Origin: Sphingomonas changnyeongensis
GTDB lineage: Bacteria; Pseudomonadota; Alphaproteobacteria; Sphingomonadales; Sphingomonadaceae
Direction of reading: 5' to 3'
DNA: 64,000 nt
NCBI RefSeq assembly: GCF_009913435.1
Contig: NZ_CP047895.1
Coordinates: 1,868,501-1,932,500 of the forward strand
Shown: positions 1 through 7,691 of the stretch, one piece after another
Numbering within the stretch: position 1 is the stretch's first letter
Layout: each line of letters starts with the position of its first letter
Program-made: the position numbers and the translations under genes
The notes under the pieces: generated by a model
Database searches by the model: none
What the model was told of the DNA's origin: nothing
What the model saw: only the letters and a program-made list of their open reading frames with translations

Positions 1-16
1 AACCGGGGCCGTTCAG

Positions 17-721
17 TCATCCCCCGACCATAGCCGAACCGGCAGCGGCGTCCATCGCCGGTGGCGCCGGGCGGGCGCAGGCATCGTCACCGGGCGCCGG
101 GGCCGGCTGAGACGGGTCGATCAGGCGCTGGAGCAGCACCTGCCCCTCCGCCCACTCGCCCAGGCCCGAAGCGGCGTTGATATGGCCCGCCGCCCCGACA
201 CAGGCAAAGCGCGCCCCCCAGTCGGCGGCAAGGCTGCGGGCGGCGGCGATGCTGATCCACGGATCATCCGCGCTCGCCACCAGGATCGCCGGAAAGGGCA
301 GCGGGCGGCGCGGCGTCGGCGCGAAATCGGCCAGTTCGGCGGCGAGCGGACGAAACCCCAGATCGGGCGGCGCGACCAGCAGTGCGCCCCTGACCGGGCC
401 GGGCCAGTGCAGGCCCGCCAGTTCGCTCCACCACGCAAGCGCGATGCAGCCCAGGCTGTGTGCGGCGAACACCACCGGCGCGCCTGCCGCGCGCACCGCC
501 TGGTCGATCCGGGTGACCCAGGGGTTGCGGCGCGGCCGGTCCCACATCCCCAGTTCGATGCGCCGGGTATCGCGCCGCACGGTTTCCCAGCGGCTCTGCC
601 AGTGCGACGGGCCCGAGCCGCGCAGGCCCGGCACGGTCAGCACCACCGGGGCGGACGCGGCCGGCGATGCGGAAAAGGAATGCGTGGTGGAGCGGGGGTG
701 GGTCGGGCGGGATTGGGGCAT
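17..721 (-). CDS. RBBP9/YdeN-family alpha/beta hydrolase
   Basis: This is a small cytoplasmic serine hydrolase of the RBBP9/YdeN type; the substrate is unknown. The 234-residue product has the nucleophile elbow AHSLG (Ser about residue 89), an acid candidate in SADDPW and a late AAGHIN histidine, which together make a Ser-Asp-His triad. An opening VLTVPGLRGSGPSHWQ strand fits the family. I chose the ATG at 721 because AGGAGA lies about 8 bases upstream; a longer reading reaching 898 has no such support and is arginine- and proline-rich. The C-terminal 30 residues are low-complexity Ala/Pro. Family assignment is firm, role unknown. Confidence 0.85.
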   Translation of the reverse strand: MPQSRPTHPRSTTHSFSASPAASAPVVLTVPGLRGSGPSHWQSRWETVRRDTRRIELGMWDRPRRNPWVTRIDQAVRAAGAPVVFAAHSLGCIALAWWSELAGLHWPGPVRGALLVAPPDLGFRPLAAELADFAPTPRRPLPFPAILVASADDPWISIAAARSLAADWGARFACVGAAGHINAASGLGEWAEGQVLLQRLIDPSQPAPAPGDDACARPAPPAMDAAAGSAMVGG

Positions 722-905
722 GGCATGGTCTCCTGCCTGATATGCCGGGGAGGGGGCGGAAGACCGTGCGGGTCCGGGCCTTGGACCCGCACGGCCGCCC
801 TTCTCACGAGGCCCGCTCACTATAACCAAACCAAAACGGTAGACTATAGCAGTGCGACGGAGTGCCGCCGCCCCGCGCCGGAACGAGGCGTGGCGCAACC
901 GGGGT

Positions 906-956
906 AAAGCCGGGCTTTATCCGTCCCCTCCGGCACCGCCCGGGCTTGCCGGGCGG
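906..956 (+). promoter_or_regulatory. Two small hairpins upstream of sbtA
   Basis: A dyad AAAGCC-G-GGCTTT (906-918) and a GC-rich hairpin CCGCCCGG/CCGGGCGG (936-956) lie in the otherwise gene-free 722-1012 interval ahead of the bicarbonate transporter. They could be a leader structure or operator. No T-run follows, so a terminator is unlikely. Confidence 0.3.
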
Positions 957-1012
957 CGGTCATGCGATTATCCGCCGGCCGCGCTGACGGAGGCTCGAAC
1001 AGGGGGGCATTG

Positions 1013-1978
1013 ATGACCGCGCTCGACGCGCTGACCCAGCCGGTGGTGCTGTTTTTCCTGCTGGGGGCGCTTGCGGCCTTTGCGCGGTCAGACCTTGCCG
1101 TGCCCGAAGCGGTTGCCAAGGGCCTGTCGCTTTATCTGATGATGGCGATCGGCCTGCGCGGCGGGGCGGAGGTCGCGCATTTCGGGGCCAGCCCGCAAAT
1201 GGGCCTCGCGATGGCCGCCGGGATCGGGCTGAGCTTTTTGCTGCCGCTGCCGGTGTTCTTCCTGCTGCGTGCCGCCGCCCGGCTCGACCGCACCAACGCG
1301 GCGGCCGTCGCCGCCCATTACGGCTCGGTCAGCGTCGTCACCTTTGCGACCGGCAGCGAGCTGCTGCGCCAGCATGGCCTGCCGGCCGCCGGCTATATGG
1401 TCGCGGTGCTGGCGGTGATGGAAACGCCGGCGATCATCACCGGCCTGGCGCTGGCGCGGGCCGGGCGGCGCGGGCGCGATGAACTCGCGCCGCGCGGCGG
1501 ACTTCTTCACGAGACGTTCCTCAACGGCTCGGTGGTGCTGCTGCTCGGCAGCTTTCTGATCGGCATGCTGGCCGGCGATCATGGGCTGGCGCCGATCCGG
1601 CCGGTCTATGACGGGCTGTTCCGCGGGCTTTTGTGCCTGTTCCTGCTCGACATGGGGCTGATCGCCGCGCGGCGGCTGATGGACGGGCGCGCGCTCACCG
1701 CGCGCACCGTGGCGTTCGCGATCCTGATCCCGATCGTGCAGGGCGCGCTTGGTGTTGCGCTCGGCACGGCGCTTGGCCTTGGGCCGGGCACCAGCGCGCT
1801 GCTCGGCATTCTGGCGGGCAGCGCCTCCTATATCGCGGTGCCGGCAGTGATGCGGCTTGCGCTCCCCGTTGCCGATCCCGGACTTTATCTCGGCATGAGC
1901 CTGGCCGTGACCTTTCCCTTCAACCTGACTTTGGGCATCCCTTGCTACATCTGGATCGCGGAAAGGCTGGGCGCATGA
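1013..1978 (+). CDS. sbtA: Sodium-dependent bicarbonate transporter SbtA-like
   Basis: The 321-residue polytopic inner-membrane protein belongs to the SbtA (DUF897) family, known in cyanobacteria as a high-affinity Na+/HCO3- symporter. The usual length is about 320-370 residues. About ten hydrophobic segments are visible, with conserved-looking pieces such as LYLMMAIGLRGG early and GILAGSASYIAVPAVMR late, the latter matching the SASYIAVPAA signature of the second inverted repeat. The ATG at 1013 follows a purine-rich GGGGGG stretch; an in-frame ATG at 962 would add a hydrophilic tail and is less likely. Its stop overlaps the start of the PII-like gene (ATGA), so the two are translationally coupled. 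Confidence 0.85.
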   Translation: MTALDALTQPVVLFFLLGALAAFARSDLAVPEAVAKGLSLYLMMAIGLRGGAEVAHFGASPQMGLAMAAGIGLSFLLPLPVFFLLRAAARLDRTNAAAVAAHYGSVSVVTFATGSELLRQHGLPAAGYMVAVLAVMETPAIITGLALARAGRRGRDELAPRGGLLHETFLNGSVVLLLGSFLIGMLAGDHGLAPIRPVYDGLFRGLLCLFLLDMGLIAARRLMDGRALTARTVAFAILIPIVQGALGVALGTALGLGPGTSALLGILAGSASYIAVPAVMRLALPVADPGLYLGMSLAVTFPFNLTLGIPCYIWIAERLGA

Positions 1979-2289
1979 CGGTGATGGTAGAGCGGCGGCG
2001 GGTTGAAGTCCTGATCGACGAACCGCTGCTGCCGGCGCTGGTCGAACTGGCGCAGGCGGCGGGGGTCAGCCGCTATACGCTGCTGCCGGCGCTGGGCGGG
2101 GCGGGGGCCTATGGCCGCTGGCGCGACGACCAGCTGTCGGGCGCGACCGGCAAGGTGATGTTCCTCGCCATCACCACGCGCGCGGCGGCGGATGCCTTTG
2201 TCGAGCGGCTGGAACCGCTGCTCGACAGCCACAATCTGATGCTGCTGAGCAGCGACGTCGAAGTGGTGCGCGGCCCGCGCTTCGGCTGA
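1975..2289 (+). CDS. sbtB: SbtB-like PII-family regulator
   Basis: This 104-residue cytoplasmic protein has the size and ferredoxin-like pattern of SbtB, the PII-like partner that binds adenine nucleotides and gates SbtA in cyanobacteria. Visible are strand VEVLIDEPLL, helix PALVELAQAAGVSRYTLLPALGG, a variable T-loop-like stretch (residues about 42-60), strand GKVMFLAITT and final strand MLLSSDVEVV. The cyanobacterial C-terminal redox-loop cysteines are absent. The start codon overlaps the sbtA stop by four bases. Position and length are strong evidence; ligand and function are inferred. Confidence 0.75.
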   Translation: MTVMVERRRVEVLIDEPLLPALVELAQAAGVSRYTLLPALGGAGAYGRWRDDQLSGATGKVMFLAITTRAAADAFVERLEPLLDSHNLMLLSSDVEVVRGPRFG

Positions 2290-2328
2290 GGGGGCGGGCT
2301 GATGGGGTGGGCCGGGGCCGCCCCGCGC

Positions 2329-3513
2329 TCAGCCCTGTTTGCGGCTGAGCGAGCGCATCGCGTCGTCCAGCCCGGCGAGCGTCAGCGGGAACATCCGTCC
2401 GCCGATCAGTTCGCGCATCATCGCGATCGACTGTGAATAGCCCCAGTGCTTTTCGGGCACCGGATTGAGCCATGCGGCCGCCGGATAGGTGTTGACCAGC
2501 CGCTGCATCCACACCGTGCCCGGTTCCTCGTTGAAATGTTCGACCGAACCGCCGGGGTGGCTGATCTCATAGGGGCTCATCGACGCATCGCCGACGAAGA
2601 TCAGCTTATAGTCATGGCCATATTTGTGCAGCACGTCCCAGGTTGGCGTGCGTTCGGTGAAGCGGCGGCGATTGTCTTTCCACACGCCTTCATAGGGGCA
2701 ATTGTGGAAATAGAAGAATTCCAGATTCTTGAACTCCGACGTCGCGGCCGAGAACAGCTCCTCGCACAGCTTGATATGCGGGTCCATCGAGCCGCCGACA
2801 TCGAGGAACAGCAGCAGCTTGACCGCATTGTGGCGTTCCGGGCGCATGCGGATGTCGAGCCAGCCCTGGCGCGCGGTGCCGTCGATCGTCGCATCGACGT
2901 CCAGCTCGTCGGCTGCGCCCTCGCGCGCGAACCGGCGCAGGCGGCGCAGCGCGACCTTGATGTTGCGCGTGCCCAGTTCGCGGGTCGAATCGAGATTCTT
3001 GAACTCGCGCTTGTCCCAGACCTTGATCGCCTTGCCGTGCCGGCCTTCCTCCTGGCCGATCCGCACGCCTTCGGGGTTATAGCCATGCGCGCCGAAGGGG
3101 GAGGTGCCGCCGGTACCGATCCATTTGTTGCCGCCCTGATGGCGTTCCTTCTGTTCTTCCAGCCGCGCCTTGAGCGCCGCCATGATCTCGTCCCATGAGC
3201 CGAGCTTCTCGATCTCGGCCATCTGTTCTTCGGTCAGGTAAAGCTCGGCCACCTTGCGCAGCCATTCCTCGGGGATTGCGACCGTCTCGGTGCCATAGCT
3301 GGTCTCGATGCCGCGAAACACCTTGCCGAACACCTGGTCGAACCGGTCGAGCAGCCCCTCGTCCTTCACATAGGTGGCGCGCGCCAGATAATAGAAATCC
3401 TCGGGCCGCTGGCCGATCACGTCGCGGTCGAGCGCTTCCAGCAGCAGCAGATGCTCCTTGAGCGAGGCGGGGATGCCGGCAAGGCGCAGCTCGTCGAGAA
3501 AGTTCAGGAACAT
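2329..3513 (-). CDS. CoxE-like VWA domain protein
   Basis: This 394-residue cytoplasmic protein has an N-terminal helical region and a C-terminal von Willebrand factor A domain with the MIDAS motif LFLDVGGSMD (DxGxS). CoxE/YehP-type VWA proteins act with MoxR AAA+ ATPases as chaperones for metal-enzyme or complex maturation. The matching MoxR gene lies 1.6 kb away on the same strand, with a chemotaxis receptor gene inserted between on the opposite strand. I use the ATG at 3513 (MFLNFLDEL), where similarity to the family normally begins; an in-frame TTG at 3549 is the alternative. The client is unknown. Confidence 0.85.
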   Translation of the reverse strand: MFLNFLDELRLAGIPASLKEHLLLLEALDRDVIGQRPEDFYYLARATYVKDEGLLDRFDQVFGKVFRGIETSYGTETVAIPEEWLRKVAELYLTEEQMAEIEKLGSWDEIMAALKARLEEQKERHQGGNKWIGTGGTSPFGAHGYNPEGVRIGQEEGRHGKAIKVWDKREFKNLDSTRELGTRNIKVALRRLRRFAREGAADELDVDATIDGTARQGWLDIRMRPERHNAVKLLLFLDVGGSMDPHIKLCEELFSAATSEFKNLEFFYFHNCPYEGVWKDNRRRFTERTPTWDVLHKYGHDYKLIFVGDASMSPYEISHPGGSVEHFNEEPGTVWMQRLVNTYPAAAWLNPVPEKHWGYSQSIAMMRELIGGRMFPLTLAGLDDAMRSLSRKQG

Positions 3514-3652
3514 GGACACAAGGCTGGCATGGCCCGGCCGCCGGGGCAAGAGGCGGTATCCGGCCCCGCCACAGGGTTAACCGGCGATCAACCCTTCTCG
3601 GCTAACGGCTTGAAGATTGGGGTGACAATCAGAGCGACGGGGCGAGAACGGC

Positions 3653-5053
3653 ATGATCCAGGGCGCGGTGACGGCGGCTGATCCGGGCGCGATCGACATG
3701 GTCGCAAAGTCGTGCGGCGATCTTGCGGTCGGCTGCACGGCGGCGGCGGTGCATGTCACCCGCGTCGCCGACAGCCTCAGCCGCCAGATGGCGGTCCTCG
3801 ACGATCTGGAAAAGGTCACCGCCTCGCTCGAGGCCGATCAGCGCCGCGCCGCCGATTCGACCGATGAGGCCCGGCTGCTCGCCGAAAAGGCGCGGGCGCG
3901 GCTGAGCGAGGGGGCGAAGATCATCCGCGGCTCGATGGCCGAGTTCACCGCGCTCACCGAAATGGTCGTGCAGCTGGGCCAGCAGGTGACGAGCTTTGCC
4001 GCCGCGATGGCGCAGGTGCAGCGCGTCACCCATGGCATCGATGCGATTGCGCGCACGACGAACATGCTGGCGCTCAACGCCGCGATCGAGGCCGAACGGG
4101 CAGGGGCCGCCGGCCGCACCTTCGCCGTCGTGGCGGCCGAGGTGAAGAAGCTGGCGCAGGACACGCGCGGCGCGACCGAGGAAATCAGCGCGACCATGGG
4201 TTCGCTCGGCCATGAGGCGGAGCGGTTCATCGCCGAGATCAGCGACGGCGTCGCCAAGAGCCGCGCCGCCCAGTCGAGCTTTGCCGCCGTCAACGACACT
4301 TTGGCCGATGTCGCGCGCATCGTCGAGCTGGTCGAGCAGCAGTCGGACGGCATCGCGCGGTCGACCAGCCATATCCATGACAATGCGATCCGCGTGCGCG
4401 ACGAGCTGGCCGGCTTTGTCGGCGATGCGCGCACCAACATGGCGCAGCTGCGCGATGCCCAGGCCAAGATGGTCGAGATGGAGCTGAAGTCGAACGACAT
4501 GTTCAACCAGCTCGTCCATAGCGGCTTTGCCCATGAGGATCAGGGCTTTGTCGAAGTGGCGCTCAGCGCGCGCGACGAGGTTGCCGCGCTGATCGAGGCG
4601 GCGGTCGCGCGGGGCGAGATCGGCATGACCGATGTGTTCGATACCGATTATCGGCTGATCCCGGGGTCGGAGCCGCCGCGCTACGACAACCGCTTCGCCG
4701 ATTTCGCCGATCGCCATATCCAGCCGATCATCGACCGGCTGATCCGGTCGGACCCGCGCATCGAGGGCGTCGTGTGTTCCGACGTCAATGGCTATCTGCC
4801 CACGCACGAAAGCCGCCGGTCGCAGCCGCCGCGCGCCGATGATCCGACCTGGAACGAGATCAACTGCCGCAACCGGCGCATCTTCGCCGATTCAGCCACG
4901 ATGCGCGCGGTGAAGAGCGACGCCCCGTTCCTGATGGCGGTCTATCAGCTCGACCGCGCGCATGATTCGGTGATGGTGAAGGACGTGTTCGTGCCGCTGT
5001 GGATCGGCGGCCGCCGCTGGGGCAATTTCGAAATCGCCTATGTGAACGGCTGA
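3653..5053 (+). CDS. Soluble methyl-accepting chemotaxis protein with C-terminal sensor region
   Basis: The 466-residue protein lacks any transmembrane segment or HAMP domain, so it should be a cytoplasmic receptor. Residues about 20-280 form the coiled-coil signalling domain with the conserved hairpin tip [20 protein letters not shown], where CheA/CheW bind. Residues about 300-466 form a separate globular part ([17 protein letters not shown], ending [11 protein letters not shown]) that resembles the C-terminal sensory region of some PAS-like or DcrH-type receptors; its ligand is unknown. It stands alone between the VWA and MoxR genes and is followed by a good terminator. No che genes are visible. 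Confidence 0.88.
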   Translation: MIQGAVTAADPGAIDMVAKSCGDLAVGCTAAAVHVTRVADSLSRQMAVLDDLEKVTASLEADQRRAADSTDEARLLAEKARARLSEGAKIIRGSMAEFTALTEMVVQLGQQVTSFAAAMAQVQRVTHGIDAIARTTNMLALNAAIEAERAGAAGRTFAVVAAEVKKLAQDTRGATEEISATMGSLGHEAERFIAEISDGVAKSRAAQSSFAAVNDTLADVARIVELVEQQSDGIARSTSHIHDNAIRVRDELAGFVGDARTNMAQLRDAQAKMVEMELKSNDMFNQLVHSGFAHEDQGFVEVALSARDEVAALIEAAVARGEIGMTDVFDTDYRLIPGSEPPRYDNRFADFADRHIQPIIDRLIRSDPRIEGVVCSDVNGYLPTHESRRSQPPRADDPTWNEINCRNRRIFADSATMRAVKSDAPFLMAVYQLDRAHDSVMVKDVFVPLWIGGRRWGNFEIAYVNG

Positions 5054-5059
5054 ACGCGC

Positions 5060-5088
5060 GGGCCGGCGCCCGCGCCCCGGCCCTTTTT
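5060..5088 (+). terminator. Rho-independent terminator after the MCP gene
   Basis: The stem GGGCCGG/CCGGCCC is followed directly by TTTTT, six bases after the receptor stop codon. Confidence 0.75.
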
Positions 5089-5092
5089 GCGT

Positions 5093-5947
5093 TCAGCCCT
5101 GCGGGCGGCTTTGGCGCTTGGCCATGAACGCCAGCCGTTCGAACAGCATCACATCCTGCTCGTTCTTGAGCAGCGCGCCGTGCAGCGGCGGGATCGCCTT
5201 GGTCGGGTCGCGGTTCTGCAGCACGTCGAGCGGCATGTCTTCGTTGAGCAGCAGCTTCAGCCAGTCGAGCAGTTCGCTGGTCGACGGCTTCTTCTTCAGG
5301 CCCGGCACCTCGCGGATGTCGTAGAAGATATCCATCGCCCGCTGGACGAGCAGTTTCTGGATGCCGGGGAAATGCACGTCGACGATCGCCTGCATCGTGT
5401 CCCGGTCGGGGAACTTGATATAGTGGAAGAAGCAGCGGCGCAGAAACGCGTCGGGCAGTTCCTTTTCATTGTTCGACGTGATGACGACGATCGGCCGTTC
5501 ACGCGCGACAATCGTCTCGCGCGTTTCATAGACATGGAACTGCATCCGGTCGAGCTCATGGAGCAGGTCGTTCGGAAACTCGATATCGGCCTTGTCGATC
5601 TCGTCGATCAGCAGCACCGGCAGCTCGGGGGATTCAAACGCCTCCCACAGCTTGCCCTTGCGGATATAGTTGGCGATGTCGTGCACGCGCGGATCGCCGA
5701 GCTGGCCGTCGCGCAGCCGCGCCACCGCGTCATATTCATACAGGCCCTGATGGGCCTTGGTCGTCGATTTGACGTTCCATTCGATGAGCGGGGCGCCCAC
5801 CGCCTTGGCGATTTCCTGCGCCAGCACGGTCTTGCCGGTGCCGGGTTCGCCCTTGACGAGCAGCGGCCGGCGCAGCGTGACCGCCGCATTGACCGCGACC
5901 TTCAGATCGTCGGTGGCGACATAATCGCTGGTGCCTTCAAAACGCAT
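5093..5947 (-). CDS. MoxR-family AAA+ ATPase
   Basis: The 284-residue cytoplasmic AAA+ ATPase shows Walker A GEPGTGKT (about residue 36), Walker B VLLIDEIDKAD and sensor-1 VVITSNNEKELPDAF. It has the compact size of the MoxR/CoxD group, which remodel protein complexes with VWA partners such as the CoxE-like protein at 2329-3513. Both genes are on the minus strand but interrupted by the plus-strand chemotaxis receptor, so they are not one operon here. The ATG at 5947 precedes the usual MRFEGTSDYVA opening. Confidence 0.9.
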   Translation of the reverse strand: MRFEGTSDYVATDDLKVAVNAAVTLRRPLLVKGEPGTGKTVLAQEIAKAVGAPLIEWNVKSTTKAHQGLYEYDAVARLRDGQLGDPRVHDIANYIRKGKLWEAFESPELPVLLIDEIDKADIEFPNDLLHELDRMQFHVYETRETIVARERPIVVITSNNEKELPDAFLRRCFFHYIKFPDRDTMQAIVDVHFPGIQKLLVQRAMDIFYDIREVPGLKKKPSTSELLDWLKLLLNEDMPLDVLQNRDPTKAIPPLHGALLKNEQDVMLFERLAFMAKRQSRPQG

Positions 5948-6034
5948 TCCCCGCCTCCTGCTGACCGTTCCGGACTGGCAGCTTCAGGGGATAGGTTCCG
6001 TTTACGCGAAGGGCAAGCGCGGGGTTGTTTGTCG

Positions 6035-6103
6035 CGGCACCGGGAGTCGTTTGTTTGGGAAGAACGGCACCGGGTGTTTTCGTTTGAGAAGAACGGCACC
6101 GGC
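6035..6103. repeat. Degenerate tandem repeat, about 30-bp period
   Basis: The decamer CGGCACCGGG or a close form recurs at 6035, 6065 and 6094, separated by T/G-rich spacers (TTTGTTTGGGAAGAA, TTTTCGTTTGAGAAGAA). The last copy forms the start of the large inverted repeat that follows. It lies between the moxR start and the DUF6975-like stop. Confidence 0.6.
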
Positions 6104-6175
6104 CCGCTCCCCCACCCGGCCACCCAACGGCAGGATACGCTATGGGTGGCCGGGTGGGGGAGCGGGCCGGTGCCG
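6094..6175. repeat. Perfect 33-bp inverted repeat with 16-base loop
   Basis: Arms 6094-6126 and 6143-6175 are exact reverse complements around a 16-base spacer. The stem is GC-rich and contains CCCGCTCCCCCACCC and its complement. There is no adjacent T-run in the strong form expected of a terminator, so it may be a dispersed intergenic element (REP/MITE-like) rather than a simple terminator of the minus-strand gene ending at 6240. Confidence 0.85.
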
Positions 6176-6239
6176 CCCCCGCGCCGTGAGGCGCGCACCA
6201 AACAACTCCCCGCGCGAGGCGGGAAAAAAACAAAAACCT

Positions 6240-6917
6240 TCAGGCCGCGAGCCGTGCCCGTGCCGCGCGCCGCGCTTCGAGCAGGTCCCACAGCCCGCGA
6301 TGCTGGGCGAGGATCTGCTGCGCGCCGAAACTCATCGCGCGTTCAAGCGCCGGGGTTTCGGCAAAGGCCATGGCGACCGTCCGCGTTTCGGCCTCCAGCG
6401 GCAGGGCGGCGGGCGCGATGTCGAGCATCGCGCGCTCGGCCGCCGCGTCGAGCACGCGGCGCACAGCGCGCCAGTCGAGCGCGAGCGCGAACGCCGCGCC
6501 AAGGGCGCAGCCATGGCGGTCGGACATTGACAGCATTTCAAGGGCATGGCGCTGCTGGAGCACGGCAGCCTCGCTTTCGGCCTGGCCGGGCGTGCTGGGC
6601 AGCGGGCCGACCGCGACCGCGATCCGGGTGAGCAGCGCCCGTTCGGCGGCAAAGGCGTCGCGCGCATCGGCCAGCCAGCCGAGCGCCGCCGGATGGCTGG
6701 TGCGCGTCGCGGCATGATCGATCACCCCGGGCGCGCGGCCGTGGAGCACGCACAGATAATGGGCGGCGTCCGCCAGGTTGCGCGTGGCTTCGCGCCCGTC
6801 GCGCAGCAGCGGCGACTGCGGATAGGGGTGTCCGGCCGTGCCATCGGCCTCGACCAGCGAGACCAGCATGTCCGCGATGCCGCCGCTCAGGGCCGTCTCG
6901 ATCGCCTGGTTCGTCAT
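6240..6917 (-). CDS. Uncharacterised sphingomonad protein (DUF6975-like)
   Basis: The 225-residue, mainly helical, soluble protein has no signal peptide. I recall similar proteins from sphingomonads (DUF6975), but the assignment is tentative. Fixed-looking features are the YPQSPLLRDGREATRNLADAAHYLC segment near residue 32 onward and the SMSDRHGCALGAAFAL helix. The ATG at 6917 has ACGGAA just upstream; a start at 6956 is possible. It is divergent from the MerR gene. Function is unknown. Confidence 0.7.
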   Translation of the reverse strand: MTNQAIETALSGGIADMLVSLVEADGTAGHPYPQSPLLRDGREATRNLADAAHYLCVLHGRAPGVIDHAATRTSHPAALGWLADARDAFAAERALLTRIAVAVGPLPSTPGQAESEAAVLQQRHALEMLSMSDRHGCALGAAFALALDWRAVRRVLDAAAERAMLDIAPAALPLEAETRTVAMAFAETPALERAMSFGAQQILAQHRGLWDLLEARRAARARLAA

Positions 6918-7031
6918 TTCCGTTCGATCCTCACCGGCGGGTTGCCGTCCCGCCACGGCCGACCGGTCTAGCCCAAGGGCGTAAAGACCCGGTTTATGCG
7001 CGCCTCCCGGCGGCTCGCGCGGGGCAGCCTC

Positions 7032-7047
7032 TTGACGTTTACGTAAA
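7032..7047. promoter_or_regulatory. Candidate LiuR-type operator
   Basis: TTGACGTTTACGTAAA contains the perfect palindrome TTTACGTAAA (7038-7047) and lies 20 bases before the merR start. It resembles the ACGT-centred sites described for LiuR, the MerR-family regulator of branched-chain amino acid and acyl-CoA catabolism, and could serve for autoregulation. Confidence 0.5.
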
Positions 7048-7066
7048 TGCTGGTTTGATAGCGGAC

Positions 7067-7537
7067 ATGGTCAGCCAATCCGCAACCGCCGCCCACGCCG
7101 CCGCCCAAGCTGCCGCTCAGCCGCACCCGGCGACCGTTGATACGCCCGACAGCCAGAACCGGCTCAACTACAGCATCACCGACCTGTCGGAAGAGTTCGA
7201 CGTCACCCCGCGCGCCCTGCGCTTCTATGAGGAAGAGGGGCTGATTTCGCCGATCAGGCGGGGCACGACGCGCATCTATACCAAGCGCGACCGGGCGCGG
7301 CTGGCCTGGATCCTGCGTGCCAAGCGCACCGGCTTCAGCCTGGCCGAGATCCGCGAGATGATCGACCTTTACGATCTGGGCGACGGCCGCCACATGCAGC
7401 GGCGCGTGACGATCGAGAAATGCAATGAGCGGATCGAACTGCTCAAACGCCAGCGCCTCGATATCGACGCGCAGATCGACGAGCTGGCCCGGTTCGTCCA
7501 GCGGGTCGAGGAAGTCGATCGCGCCAGCAACGGCTGA
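7067..7537 (+). CDS. MerR-family regulator, LiuR-like
   Basis: The 156-residue protein has an Ala-rich 24-residue tail, then a MerR winged helix (YSITDLSEEFDVTPRALRFYEEEGL, about residues 34-60), the wing RGTTRIYTKRDRARL and a dimerisation coiled coil to the end. No metal-binding cysteines occur at the C-terminus (one Cys in EKCNERIE), which fits LiuR-type regulators rather than metal sensors. The ATG at 7067 is preferred over a TTG at 7055. It precedes an acyl-CoA dehydrogenase gene by 154 bases and has an ACGT palindrome upstream, consistent with control of fatty or branched-chain acyl-CoA breakdown. Confidence 0.85.
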   Translation: MVSQSATAAHAAAQAAAQPHPATVDTPDSQNRLNYSITDLSEEFDVTPRALRFYEEEGLISPIRRGTTRIYTKRDRARLAWILRAKRTGFSLAEIREMIDLYDLGDGRHMQRRVTIEKCNERIELLKRQRLDIDAQIDELARFVQRVEEVDRASNG

Positions 7538-7691
7538 CCGGGCGGGCGACAGCCCGGTGATTGCCACCGCCCCTCGCGCAGGGGGCCTTCGTAACCTATG
7601 ATGCAGATGATCCGGATGGATCGGGCGGCGGCCGGATATGGCCCCTGGCTCAAGGCGCCCGATCCGGCCCCGAGGACAGGAGAGAGTGACC

